The notes: generated from the sequence alone by a model not told the origin. DNA of 64,000 nt from Malurus cyaneus samueli (GCA_009741485.1 CM019214.1:55384803-55448802), one strand, 5' to 3'; positions 13,241 through 24,654 are shown, numbered from the stretch's first letter. Numbers and translations are program-made.

Positions 13241-16200
13241 CAAAGGAAAGTGAAGAAAGGAAGAAATTGGAGCAGCTATTCCAAAAGTAATGTATCCTTC
13301 AAGAATAATGGAGAATTTGGAAGCTATAATCAAGGTGTTATAGGCTCATTTCACACTGGATTTGCTTGGCATGTCAGACAAAAGCAGAAAAGAAGCTTCA
13401 ACTCTTGGTCTGATTTAACAGTTTACCTTACACGAAATGAACTTTTGGTGTGACATAATGTAATGCTTATTTTATCATGTTTACTGACTTCTGCACTTTT
13501 TCGTCTTCAGGATACAGATGGTCTTGCCTGTAGTGAGCTGAATTACTGACAATCCAGATAGAACAGTGATTTTGGATCAAAAAGAATTACCAGCCTAGAA
13601 AAGCAGTTGAATATGACAGATTATTTATGTCCTAGAAATTTTAGCAATGTTAAAATGTCTTCAAACTTATAAAACTTTGGGAGGATGAAAGGGAATTTGT
13701 ATGAACCTGGCTCTTGGGAAACTTCACTGACACTGTGTTTCCATCCTTATCTTAGATTTCAAATTAAATCTAGATTTATCTCCATGAAAAGCTTACTCCA
13801 CATACATTGAGATTTAGAGGAGCTGCTGTCTTGCCAAACCAAATAGCAAGAGATTTCTTCCCCTGTGTCTGATCAGATGGGAAAATACTTTAGAAAACTG
13901 TCTTCAAAATACCTCTTGGTATTCTGTTTGCAGTCAGTATTTCACTATGTTTTATTTCAGTGAACATATATTAAAATGTAATGTTTGATGGTGTTAGATA
14001 TTAGCAATGAATTAAAAACACAAATAACATAAAGCATTTGATGCTTCTCATGTAACATTATTTCTAAATTCCATATCAAATTAGCTGTAATTGTTCCCAT
14101 GAAAATTTATTTTCATGTTCTGGATTCATCATGACTGGGGAATGGATCTGTTACCCTTTTTAGATTAAATATATTTAATTTTAGTCAAATAAGCAAAACC
14201 CACACAACTATTAAGGAGCTGTTGCTCAACTGCTGCAGAGAAGGAGTGAAAGCAGAGAATGAGAGAAGAGTGGTGGTGGGATAATATTTGTTTCTTGGAA
14301 GTTTGTGTGATCTGGGCTGTATTCAGCCTCCACTCTTCTTTTGACTGCAGAAACAGCATTCAGCATTGGTTGTCCAGTTGGCTCTGATTCTGCTTAGGAA
14401 TGAAGAGGGACAGGAGATGGCAATTATACTGAATAATTCTGTTATTAGTGACAGCTGAACTATGTCTCCTGTGTCCTCCTTATTGCCTCTGGTAATGTAG
14501 ATACCTGGGAATAACTCAGTGGATAAAGTAGTGAATAAGAGAGGTCAAAATGCAGTACAGATATTCATCCCAGAAACACAGCCTTCCACATATATTTAAA
14601 GATATGTTCTTGTGGCTCTAATATCTCCTGAAGTGCAAGAATAGACTTCACCATTATAAGTTGTCTTGCATAGTACTCATTTACCACTGAAGTTGAAGAA
14701 ATTAAATTGTACTTATCTAATGTTTAGGTCCCACAATGCCTCTTTGACTGGACAGTAATTTACTCAGACACCCAAGGCAAAGCTGATCCATGCGTGGGCC
14801 AGACTTTGGGAGATTCTGGAAGCAGTAGCTATTTTACAAGTATTTCTTCATTAGAGGAATGAATCCTCATGATTTGGCCATGAGGATTCATTTAGCTTTT
14901 GTTTGTGTAGTCACCCTATCGAACATGTAAAACATTGGATTAAGCCATAACAGGGCTAAATTATTAGAACATGAGCTAGCCACAGAGGTTAATGAAAATA
15001 TAATTAGTAGTGGTTGTGCTACATGCAGCTGAAAAGAGGGTCATAAATCCTATTAATCCTTCTTAGTTCGGGAATTATTGACCTGAAATACCATAATGGG
15101 TATGGTCTGTAGTGTCAGTGAAGTGCAAGTTGACGATATGTTACTGATCTTCATCCATTTCATTTTGAAAATCAGGATGGGAAAACTGAAATAGTTTTGC
15201 ATCATTGTGATGCAGTGATGAAGCAAAGGAAGTGGTGAACAGTGAATGCTTAGTAATCATTCTGAAGAGCCTTGCATGTTATTCGTAAACAGAGCTGTAG
15301 ATAAATATGCATATTATTCATGACAGGCATCCATTCAAAATATATTTTATGCAATTCTGTAGTGTAATATAAAGTTATTAATACCTTTATAATAACTTAT
15401 CTCAGACTCAAAGAAGAACAAAGAAAATAAAACAACAAACACAAACCCAGTAGCCCATATCATGAAATATGAGTCTGCTTGGTATAGCTGGAAGACATTT
15501 CCCATGCCTAGTTATAGGCTTAGAAATGGAAAAAAGTAATGCTTATCTAAAAAGTTCAATAGTTAAATGTATTATGTACATAATAATTAGCAGTTAAATG
15601 TATTAGTACATTGGTAGGACACTGAAAAAGAAAAAAAGAAAAATTGTAAATAAAAATAAAACCAAAACCAAGGTGCATCATTATATCTCTATCTTTAATT
15701 GCACATGAATTAAAAGTTAAATATTTAAGTGTGAATTAATAGTTAAATGTATTAGTACTTGCTGGCTTCCTGTATACCTGATTCACAACTTAAGAGCATT
15801 AGAAGTTCTCCATCTTTAGATTTCTTTTGACTCCTTGCAGCTATTTTTTTTTCTTTTTCTTTGTTAAAAATTGTTTCCCTTATTGTTCACTATCTGCTAA
15901 TCTGAGAAGGCTGATAAATTGTAAAGGCCAATTTAGGCACTACACTAGTATTCATTGGAAGCAATTACAGAAACAATTAAGTGTAACTGAAAATAATTTT
16001 TTGGGTCCACTCTTTTGCAAGTGTCCTGGGTAGCAATGATTCTCTTTAGTTCACTCCTGGAGATAAGAAAATTATTGCTGACATGAAGCAATGACCCCTT
16101 TTGGAATTTCATGCCTTTTTTTAGAGAATTTCAGGTTTTCTTGGGTCAACTGTTTTAGATATTTTACATAGTTGCAGAACTTTGTCCAATCTCTAGAGAC

Positions 16201-16800
16201 AGTTGTCTCCCTATAAATGTCAGCTAGTTTTTTTAAGAGATCAAAAATCATTATGTCAATAATGGATTTGCAGAAGTGACGTTAAGAAATACATTAGATA
16301 ATGTATTCAACTAACATATTGAAATACCAGTGTATTGTTTTTGTGCCCTTAAGGGTATTTGGTTGTTGTGCTCAGCCCTAGGGGAAAGTAAATAGTTAGT
16401 GAACAAAATCGCCCCTATGAAATTTAATAAAATGTTAAACACATCCCCAGATAGTAATGAAGTGTTAAGCTAAAAGTTAATGTCCTGCTGTATTGCACTG
16501 CTCAGCAGGACAAGAGCAGTTCTCTGGTATGACAAACTGCAGCAAAATAGAGCTTCACACACACTAGAAAATTCTGCTTTTCCCAGACACCTAGTCTTGG
16601 CTTTGCTTGGAATCAGTAATGACATAATAACTTAAATCATTCTCTTTCACATGCAGATCATACGAAATTTATATAAGCATCCACTCCTTTTCCTGCCTGC
16701 ATCCTCATTGCAGATGTGAATTATCAGGTATATACATTCTATGAAGCCAAAGAGGAGTTTAAAATCTAATTTATAATTTAAAATGAATCCTATAACATTT
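13241..16800. other. AT-rich single-copy DNA with local short duplications, no gene seen
   Basis: No gene or transposon recognised. Three copies of AGTTAAATGTATTA lie at 15561-15574, 15592-15605 and 15741-15754. The last two share 18 bases through AGTAC. A 23-bp word at 15608-15630 recurs at 17394-17416 with one mismatch. A perfect hairpin lies at 14858-14892. Confidence 0.65.
14858..14892. repeat. perfect inverted repeat, 14-bp arms, 7-nt loop
   Basis: The left arm AATGAATCCTCATG (14858-14871) is the exact reverse complement of the right arm CATGAGGATTCATT (14879-14892), with ATTTGGC between. The arms are not low-complexity. By my rough estimate an exact 14-bp match at this spacing is expected well below once per window. 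The stem is too short for a microRNA precursor, because the flanks do not pair further. Confidence 0.9.
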
Positions 16801-16814
16801 CTTTTGTTTTGAAG

Positions 16815-16983
16815 GATGAGTTTTGTCTTCTGATAACTGTTAAAACCAGACCAGATGATTCCAGAAATCATTCTGTTCACAGAGTTTTGGTTGACTCGAG
16901 AGGAACAAGAATTTTACATAAACCTTTTAGAGGAGTGGTCATTGACTGTACTGGGGAAAGTTGGGTGGTCTTAATTTGCAAAG
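16815..16983 (+). CDS. putative coding exon, unidentified
   Basis: A 169-base open stretch starts directly after a pyrimidine-rich acceptor-like tract (CATTTCTTTTGTTTTGAAG, ending 16814) and ends before an AAAG|GTATTA donor-like site (GT at 16984-16985). It would encode 56 codons plus one base: it starts DEFCLLITVKTRPDDSRNHS and continues with VHRVLVDSRGTRILHKPF before RGVVIDCTGE. The composition is mixed, with alternating hydrophobic residues as in a beta-rich domain, and it contains an intact CTCGAG. The frame stays open past the donor to a stop near 17009. I recognise no family. In an AT-rich window an ORF this long arises often by chance, so the only support is the coincidence of acceptor, frame and donor. 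Confidence 0.2.
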
Positions 16984-18004
16984 GTATTAACCAGTGCTTT
17001 CATTCTTGACCTTACAGCTGGTCTTTTACAGAAAAATGATCTTGTGTCATGTTTGAACTATTTTTCAGCCAAAAATTGCAATCTGCTACTGGTCACTTGA
17101 AAAGAAAAAAAAACAAAACAAAACTTAGTGTGTTTCTAAACTACTAAAAAAAATAATTAATCAAACAGAAACATAGAAGTGTTTTTGTGAGAGGGAAAAT
17201 ACAAGGTATTCAAAAACATCCTCAGGGAATCTTGGGCAATTCCCTTGAAACTTTGCATGAATTCCATTCATCCTAGCAATGTTCCAAGGGAGCAGAGGAC
17301 GAGAACATGTGAATGCAGCCACAGGACTGAGTCTGTCTGCTGGGGAGTTTGTCTACTTTAATTCAGCATAGTACTACATGCCTGAAGAAAATTACATTGG
17401 TAGGACATTGAAAAAGGAAAGATATGAACCTCGCAGAACCTGGCATAGTACTTGTCAAACACAACACCCTCAAGTTAATTAAACTTGTTCTCAGTGTAAA
17501 ATTATTGTAGGCTTAAAAACACTTTAGTGTAAGAAAACCAAGTATCTCACGTTTCATTAAATTTTTAGTAGAATTAGATGTTTCTTATTTATCTTTTTCA
17601 TCTATTTTCCATTATAATTCTAATGGTAAGGATTCTAATTGAAAAGGAATTTAGTATTCAATATCTTATCTTGAGCACTCTTTTCTCTAATAAATGAAAA
17701 TAATACTTTTATACTTATGTATTATAACTTACTATTTTCTTATTGCTTAGATAATAACCTTAAAAATTGAAAAAAAAAGAGACACAATTAATTCCTTCAG
17801 AGCTAAACTTTATGCCTTACTGAGCTTCCAAAATTTTGAAGGCAATTTTAATGGGTTTGTTAAATGATCTCTGTGCAAAATAAATTCTAGGTGAATATTT
17901 CACTTTGTGGGAGAACAGTTTCAATATATAGCAAAATATAGTTAACTCTCTTAACAAAAATTGTATAAAATCCACTTTAAAATGGAGATTGCTTAAGACT
18001 TCTG

Positions 18005-18022
18005 AAAAAAAAAAAAAAAAAA
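18005..18022. repeat. poly(A) tract, A18
   Basis: Uninterrupted A18. It lies about 70 bases upstream of a T22 tract, so the two could pair as a long-loop A:T stem. Confidence 0.95.
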
Positions 18023-18092
18023 TTCTTCTCAGAATGGGAGGTAGGCATCATTCTAAATTTCGGCAAGGTTTGAGGGATTAAATGCATGTAAG

Positions 18093-18114
18093 TTTTTTTT
18101 TTTTTTTTTTTTTT
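18093..18114. repeat. poly(T) tract, T22
   Basis: Uninterrupted T22 followed by CCCTCT. It generates a lysine or phenylalanine run in the ORFs that cross it. Confidence 0.95.
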
Positions 18115-18673
18115 CCCTCTGTAATTTCTTCTTCAGGTCTATTTCTTTCCTATGCTGAAGGGCGCTACTGGCCACCAGTGTCCTTTGGGACATCAGGCCC
18201 TTGCTCACTACCCTCTGATGCAAACCATCTGATGCTACAACCAAGTATTCTGAGTCACTACGGATGAGTCAATGGGAAGTTCTCATAGACATAAAAAAGA
18301 AGAGGCAACTGTGAACAGTGAAACACTGCAGTATATGTAATGTGTCATATACAATCCCCAGGCAGCTAGATACAGTGTTCTATTATTTCCCTATACTCAT
18401 TACATGAACAGTTTTCTGAGAGGTGGTAGAAAGGTGAGGAAACAGCTGTTGGTTAGTATTGAGCTTTTTCCTGGAATTATTTCCAGTCTTGTGGTTGTCT
18501 CGTGTTTTTGGGTGTTTTGTGGTTTTTTTCCCTTTCTTATTTAAAAACAAATTAATTATAAACTAAAGAGTCATTCTTAAAAAAAAATATTGTAATTGAT
18601 CTTTGAAGTGTTTTTATACATGTATATACACAGACACACATATATGTGAGTTATTCACAAGTAATAACTGGTT

Positions 18674-19525
18674 CACAGAGTCACAGAATATCCTGTTGAT
18701 CATACGTCAGGACAACTGTGTCCAGCTCTTGGCCCTGCACAGGACACCCCCAAGAATCATATCATGTGCCTGAGAGCACTGTCCAACATTTTTTTTAATT
18801 CTGCCAGGCTTGGTGCTGTGACCACTTCCCTGTGGATCCTGTTCCAGGGCCCAAACAACCTCTGGGTGAAGAACTTTTTCCTCATATCCAACCTAAACCT
18901 CCCTTGACACAACGTCAGGCCATTGCCTTGGGTCCTGCCAGTGGTCATCAGAGAGAAGGGATCAGTGTCTGCCCCTCCTCTTCCCCTCACAAGGATGTTG
19001 TAACTGCAATGAGGACGCCCCTCAGACTCCTCCAGGCTGAACAGAAAAAGTGACTTCAGACACTCCTCATATTCTTCCCCTCCAGTCCCTTCACCATCCA
19101 CATGGCCTCCCCTTGGTTGCTGTCTAATGGCTTCATGTCTTTTTTTTATATTGTGGCACCAAAACTGCACACAATAACCAAGGTGAGGTCACCCCAGTGC
19201 AGAGCAGAGTGGGACAATCCCCTCTCTTGCCCGGCTGTGATGCTGTGCCTGGTGCCCCCCAGGACATTCTTGGCCCTCCTGGCTGCCAAGGCACTGCTGA
19301 CTCATGTTCAACTTTCCATCAGCCAGGTCTTCCAGATCCCTTTCTGCTGCACTGCTTTGCAGCACCTCATTCCCCAATCTGTCTGTACATCCAGGACTGC
19401 CCATCCCAGGTGCAGAATGCGGCACTCTCCCTTGCTAAACTTCATATTGCTGATGATTGCCCTGTCCTCTGATTTGTCAAGGTCTCTCTGCAGGCGATTT
19501 GACTCCCTCTAACTAACAGACTCTA
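18674..19525 (-). mobile_element. CR1 LINE 3' fragment, antisense (about 850 bp)
   Basis: CR1 is the dominant non-LTR retrotransposon of birds and is usually 5'-truncated. The left edge (TCACAGAGTCACAGAATATC) is the reverse complement of the CR1 3' end, so the element runs on the minus strand with its 3' end at 18674. Moving right, the sequence matches antisense CR1 in order: the block for a few failed contractions of the 3' UTR (CTGTCCAACATT), the stretch reading TGAAGAACTTTTTCCTCATA, then the GC-richer region with CTCCAGGCTGAACAG, and finally GGTCTCTCTGCAGG. GC content is clearly higher than in the surroundings. It is one of the longest CR1 copies here. Several overlapping ORFs of 70-137 codons on both strands (for example 18757-19170 minus and 19102-19512 plus) lie wholly inside and are shadows of the element, not genes. 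The right boundary is approximate. Confidence 0.9.
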
Positions 19526-21307
19526 CAAAAGATGATCCTAATATTCTTTGAGTAGTCCCCACATTTGATACATGTCTGTATTTGATAAAGATAGGTGACG
19601 ATTGAAAGCATAGGGGAAGTGTTAATTTTATTTGGTTAAACTTAAGGTTTCAATGTCTGCTGTAGAGGATTGCAAGTTGCAACCTAAACATATTTTGTAA
19701 TAAATGCCTGAGCAGGCAATTTTGTGTGTATATAGTTTTCTCAATAGTGTTAGATAAAAGTTTACCCAGCCTATGTGGAATCCTCAAAAGTATGATCAGC
19801 AGATTCTGCAGTCACTTCTTTCTCAATATATTATGCAAACTCTTTGGAAAGGAGATTAGTTTCTTCCCAAATAGCAATGAGATGTTGTTTCATTAAAACA
19901 AGTTAATGAATTACTGAAGCAGCATTTTATGGGCAAAGTTTGAAAAGACTTTTTTCATACTATTAGTGATTAGAGACTAATATCTAAAGTAGCTTCTCAG
20001 CTATGAAATGCTGACTTTCCACATTTCTTTCACAATCTGTTGAAATAATGCAGATCTAAGTCATAGAAATGTCACCCAAATGGTAGCATTTCCAGAAAGT
20101 GAAGCTGAGTCTGGATTATGCTTTAAACATATGATATAGGTCTAAAGCCTATATGGAAGTTTTCAGGCTTAACTCCAATACTACAAAGTATAGATCTATA
20201 CTCTGCTGTCATCATTCAGAATAGGACAGAATTATTGTATTCATGCACTCTTATAATATTCCATTTAATTATCTTTTTCCTTTTTTCCGACAATACATTC
20301 TTTAGCTATCCAAACTTTCCTACTCAGAATTACTGTGAATTTAATCTGTGTTTAGGACTTTCAAAAGAAGTTATGCCACCAGCTTATTCTAAAGGCTGTT
20401 TGCACCCAGGGCTGCAATGATTGCAAGACAGAGGTAAATATTCCTTGGAATTCTCTGGTCTTCTTCATGTGGAGTTGATTTGATACATCAATCTTTTGCC
20501 TCTCCAGAAAGAATGGTCTCTTAGCTTTTTTGGTGGTAAGACAAGATTTTACCTCAAAGCAGAGACTACACATTGTTGAAGAGCAACACTTGCAGTGCTC
20601 CAGCAAGCTGCTTTTTGTTTTAAGGACAAATTGTGTTCCAGTTTTTGTTAGTACAAAATTCTAGTTTGTCATAGTATCTTATATACACTATCCACCAGAC
20701 TTTTTATCTGTCCTTATTAAATAATTGCATCAACTGGCTTTTATCTTCTAACTCCAGAGATAAGAAGGAACACATTCACTTTTAATTGTAAGCAAACCTT
20801 CATCCTTTCTGTAGTTGTCAATTAGAAAGTACTATTACCACACACTATAAGAAACCACGTATTCCATTAAATATACATCAGACAGACTAAAATACAGTTA
20901 TTAAGTTTCTAAAATCTACAGCAGCTTAGATCCTATTTTGATAAAATGTGTAGAACCCACACATGTAGCTGGTAATTGACCTGCTAAATATCTGGAAAAG
21001 TTTAAGTTTTGAACTATCTTCCCCATTGCACTGACAAGACTCCTTTCTATTCTCAGTGGACTTATATCTTCTTTACAGAATACAGGTGACTTTTATACTA
21101 TGAATTTTTTGTTGTTTAAACTACCTCTCTGCATTAATTAGACTCCTTGACTATTTGAACCCAATTCTTATATATTATTTATATAAGCAATATGAAACAT
21201 AACAACATACATGATTTTTGAAAAAAAGAAATTCCTCCAAAAAATAAAAATATGCTTGTAGTGATAAAATCTGTTATAACTGGGTATATCCCTTTATCCC
21301 TTCAATT
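19526..21307. other. AT-rich single-copy DNA, no gene seen
   Basis: No exon or transposon recognised between the CR1 copy and the mariner remnant. Short chance ORFs only (20235-20420 plus, 20361-20606 minus). Confidence 0.65.
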
Positions 21308-21790
21308 AAGTTTAGATTTGGAAAGTAATGTCACAAGTTTGTGCATGTCCCAGGATGAGTTTTCATAGGATCTGGCATGAACAAATTCTAGAGGCCACTG
21401 CAGGATTCAGTCTGCTGATGCAGAACTGCAGTTTAAAGCAGTAGCAAGGTCATTAAGGGTTATTCGTCAATCTTCCCTAATGAGCTGCTCAGCCTTTTCA
21501 GCATTCATGTGTGTTGCTGCTGACACAGGTCTCCCAGATCATGGTTTGTCACAATTGCTAGTCTCACCTGACTTGAAATGTTTCAGCCATCTGTACACAT
21601 TTCTCAGTTTCATGGCTTCAACCTTGTACAGTTTGCATATTTTTGTGAGTCTCTTTAATGCCTGAACTTTCACTCTGTAAAATTCTTTTCTTACACATTG
21701 CTGTATTATGATGTACACAGTAATGTCCCTTACAATGTTCGGTTCACTGGCACTCAAACAATTTCTTTAGACAACCTCAAGAGCTGAGAA
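21308..21790 (-). pseudogene. decayed mariner-like DNA transposon, N-terminal transposase remnant
   Basis: On the minus strand from 21757 the frame reads a 72-residue N-terminal half of a Tc1/mariner transposase DNA-binding region, ending NVYRWLKHFKSGETSNCDKP. This is the linker typical of mariner proteins, where a helix-turn-helix is followed by an FKxGxTS...DKP..GRP motif. A TGA (codon at 21541-21539) replaces the expected arginine, after which the same frame continues SGRPVSAATHMNAEKAEQLI and then the second helix-turn-helix (ITLNDLATALNCSSASAD). Further stops lie at 21469-21467 and 21409-21407. At least the first two TGA codons look like CGA to TGA changes, as expected from CpG decay. Similarity fades near 21308, before any catalytic DD(D/E)D region, so the copy is also 3'-truncated. 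Terminal inverted repeats were not found. It lies just upstream of an LTR and cannot encode an active transposase. Confidence 0.8.
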
Positions 21791-21909
21791 GATATGAATG
21801 CAGAGTCCTGAAAAGACGCAACTCTGAACACATTCAGAAGATTTTTTTTTGCTTCATTTTAATGTTAAAAGGCTTATGACACTCCAGAAAATATAAGAAA
21901 TTTAATTTA

Positions 21910-22503
21910 GATCTGTTGGCAACGAAGCACCAAAGAGCCAGTTGCTCTTTCATTTCTCCCCCTGCCTACTCCCCAGGTTGGATGGGGTGGAGAGCTGGAA
22001 AATAAGACAGTAAAACACCTGTGCTGGGAAAGAAATATTTTAATAATTATAATAAATATAATAATAATAGCAATACTTTTTAATGAAAAGGGGGGCAGAG
22101 AGAGAAAGGAATAAAACCCAAGAGAAAGAAGTGATGCACAGTAAAATTGCTGCCCTGCTGGGCAACACTCAGCCCCTGGGTAGTGTCCCTGAGCCACAAC
22201 TGGTGGCTCCCTGTCAGCTGCTCCCAGTTTCTATACCGGCCTTGATGTCTTATGGTATGGAATATTGCTTTATCTGGTTCTGGTCAACTGTCCTGGCTCT
22301 GGTCCCTCACAGCTTCTTGTGCTCCTGCTCCGTGACAGAGCATGGGGAGCTGAAACAGTCCTTGGCTCAGGGTAAGCGCTTCTGAGCAACCAAAGAAACA
22401 CCAGTGTGTTATTGACATTGTGCTCCTACTGAACTCCAAACTCAGCACTGTACGGGGTGCTAAGAAGAAGAAAATGAACTCTATCCCAGTCCAAACCAGG
22501 GCA
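21910..22503 (+). mobile_element. solo LTR of an avian endogenous retrovirus, 5'-eroded
   Basis: The sequence follows, in order, the LTR family also present at 59170: a start region resembling GGCAACGAAGCACCA, a TGGATGGGGTGGAGAG block, GTCAACTGTCCTGGCT, CTGAAACAGTCCTTGGCTC and a terminal AACTCTATCCCAGTCCAAAC. The orientation is plus. The first dozen or so bases (TGTTGTGGTTTA in the other copy) are missing or mutated. An AT-rich insertion with (TAA/AAT) units lies at 22040-22080 and is not part of the other copy. No retroviral internal region (gag, pol, env) or primer-binding site is visible on either side, so this is a solo LTR left by LTR-LTR recombination. ORFs inside it are chance. The class (ERVL or ERVK-like) is uncertain; I know the sequence type from birds, especially Neoaves. 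Confidence 0.8.
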
Positions 22504-22764
22504 CGTGACTGAGCTGAGTGACCCATGGTGCTGTTACCCCATGTTCCTATAAATCTATTTTATGCAAATTGACCATCACAACCACTCTAAATTAAAATTG
22601 ATATTAAAAAGGAACATATGCCAAATGGTGAATCAACTTTTTTTTTGGATGGGTAAAAGAATAAAAAAGGTTGCTAGAAAGCAAGTAAAAAAAATGAAGA
22701 AAAGAATTCTGAAACCACAGAAAGTGAAATTAAATAGATTAATGAAAAAACCCTGCAAAAAATT

Positions 22765-22781
22765 AATAAATAAATAAATAA
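22765..22781. repeat. (AATA)n microsatellite
   Basis: About four AATA units in an A-rich context. Confidence 0.85.
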
Positions 22782-23343
22782 TCTAAACCAAACAAAACAG
22801 ACCAATTGTTGTCTTGAGAAGACAAAAAATACATTGAAGAGAAAGACTTCTGGATCTTGATTCTTTTCAGATTTTCACTTAAGGAAAAGGCTAGAGAAAG
22901 AGAAGGGAGAAAACATCTAAAGATGCTGGAGACAGAGGAGCTGATGGTTGCATGTACATGTCAGCTCATGGGTTTTTTTTTACTATTTTTTCATTCATTT
23001 TTTTCTTTGCTTTTGGTGTTACACATGAAGACTAGCATAATTTTAATTTGATTAGTGAAAATAGAACAGATTCTGTATTTCCCTGGTGAAATGCATTAAT
23101 CATTAAAAAAAAAAAAAGGGAGAATAAGGAACTCAAATCCTAACATTCTTCACCCATCTGCAACTGTTTAAATCCTGTGATCAGGGTATCAGTAATTCAG
23201 ATATTTGTGTATACTTCCACAGATGTATACTGGTTTTATTTGTATGCATTCCCTTAATAGTATAATCTAAATGCATTTTACTTGATAAGTTTTTATGCAG
23301 ATCTTACAACACATTTTTCTACCACATGTTGGAACATTTGCGC

Positions 23344-23360
23344 AAAAAAAAAAAAAAAAA
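23344..23360. repeat. poly(A) tract, A17
   Basis: Uninterrupted A17 preceded by TTTGCGC and followed by TCCCATC. Confidence 0.95.
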
Positions 23361-23484
23361 TCCCATCTTTATGTTTGAAATTTATGGGAACACAATTAAA
23401 ATGAGAGGGGTCCAAAGGTATCAAGATAATTACATTTTTCTAATCTTACTAAACAAGATAAATTACCTGCAGGCCCTCTTATAA

Positions 23485-23960
23485 AAGATGAAATCTTCAT
23501 AATAAGTGAATTAATCAAGCAGCAGCTTGCTACTGCACATGCATTTATAACAGGAATGATTCAAAGACTTATTTTATGGGGAAATTAATGGAAACAGGCT
23601 TTTCATTCTTCTGCACCAATTGAAAACCTCAGCAACCAGCTGCCCACTTGTCAAGAAAACAGAAAGAAGCTGGAAACAAAGATAAATAAAAACACCTTTT
23701 TCCTGGCACTTTTGAAGAGAAAAAGCAGCTCTCATTTACAGCAGCCATCTGTTTGTTATTTAATATGGGTGAATTACATGCTGTAATGAGTTTGTTTCTG
23801 CATCACTCAGTGCAATGGAACACAAGTTCACTCTCATAATGTGCAGCAGTTTTTAAAAGCTAATCATTTAATTGGACACAATAGTCAATGACAAATGGAG
23901 ATGTAAAAACTCAGCCAGCTGTAGAGTGAATATGTAATCATTGTGAAATCATATTATTTT
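23485..23960. promoter_or_regulatory. candidate conserved non-coding enhancer-like block
   Basis: About 475 bases free of repeats, homopolymers and transposons, with a balanced, information-rich composition unlike the neighbouring AT-rich drift. Sites visible include GAATTAATCAAG (about 23508-23519), AAATTAATGG (about 23582-23590), AATCATTTAATTGG (about 23862-23875), two CAGCTG E-boxes (23638-23643 and 23916-23921) and CATGCATTTATAA. Such mixtures of homeodomain, bHLH and POU-like sites are usual in vertebrate developmental enhancers found in gene deserts. There is no open frame through it. Conservation was not tested; this rests on composition and motif density. Confidence 0.25.
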
Positions 23961-24601
23961 ACATGCATGAAGACTCTTTAATAGTAACTCATGTTGGTCA
24001 GCACTATAGGCTGAAGAATGGAAGAAACATGATGAAAAACAGCATTTCAAAACCATTCCTAATATAATTGGGCTGTATTCAAGCACATGTTGTATCTGCC
24101 ATTAGGTTTAGGTACTTTATCATCTCCAAATTGTTTAGTGGTCTCTCCCAGTTTTTGTTTGCATTTGCTTTCAACATTTATGGTTCAGCAGGCATGATCT
24201 ACAGTTTGTTGGGAGTCATCTGACTAGTTCCTCTTCAGACTGCCTTATAGCTCCCACTGACTTGCTGCTTGTTTTATTTATAATGCTACACTAAAGTAAA
24301 CAAAAAGAAAAGTAGATGAAATGGATCTCAGGGACAAAAATGGATTCAGGTAACCTAGACTTTGGTTTAGATGTGTTTTATCTTATGGTAAGGAATTTAC
24401 CTGTTTTCAGAACTTCTTGAGGAAGCAAAGGAGTTTTAGCCAAATTTAGTACAATGTAACCCTTTTCTGATGCACTAAATTTATTCATTCTTCACTTCTG
24501 AAGACTGACTAATCATAATATTTTGGCTTCAAAATAAAGCAAGAAAAGCAAGTTTAGTGTTGATACATGCCTCTGCATAAGGCAGGACAAATCTGCTTGC
24601 T

Positions 24602-24654
24602 GTTTTTTTTTTGTTTTTTTTGGTTTTTGTTTTTGGTTTGGTTTTTTTTTTTTT
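24602..24654. repeat. T-rich low-complexity tract with GGTTTTT units
   Basis: T runs broken by single or double G (TGTTTTTTTT, GGTTTTTG, GGTTTGG). Simple repeat; no element body seen. Confidence 0.9.

Larger units (their letters stand above)
17010..18673. other. AT-rich single-copy DNA, no gene seen
   Basis: No exon or element recognised. Contains the A18 (18005-18022) and T22 (18093-18114) tracts. The two overlapping ORFs near 18053-18267 read through the T22 tract on opposite strands and are not credible genes. Confidence 0.65.
22504..23484. other. AT-rich single-copy DNA with simple repeats, no gene seen
   Basis: Contains an (AATA)n microsatellite at 22765-22781 and an A17 tract at 23344-23360. 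The lysine-rich ORF at 22562-22777 is an A-rich composition artefact. No element recognised. Confidence 0.65.

Noticed and set aside
13006..13333. Lysine-rich and phenylalanine-rich ORFs
   Set aside because: Produced by the A/C low-complexity tract; three frames are open at once.
14858..14892. Hairpin as a microRNA precursor
   Set aside because: The stem is only 14 bp and the flanks do not continue the pairing; precursors need a stem of roughly 25 bp or more.
18757..19512. Several overlapping ORFs of 70-137 codons on both strands
   Set aside because: All lie inside the antisense CR1 copy; they are open because the element is GC-richer, not because they encode separate proteins.
22083..22526. 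ORFs of 80-100 codons
   Set aside because: Frames through the solo LTR; no retroviral protein similarity is visible and the two strands overlap.
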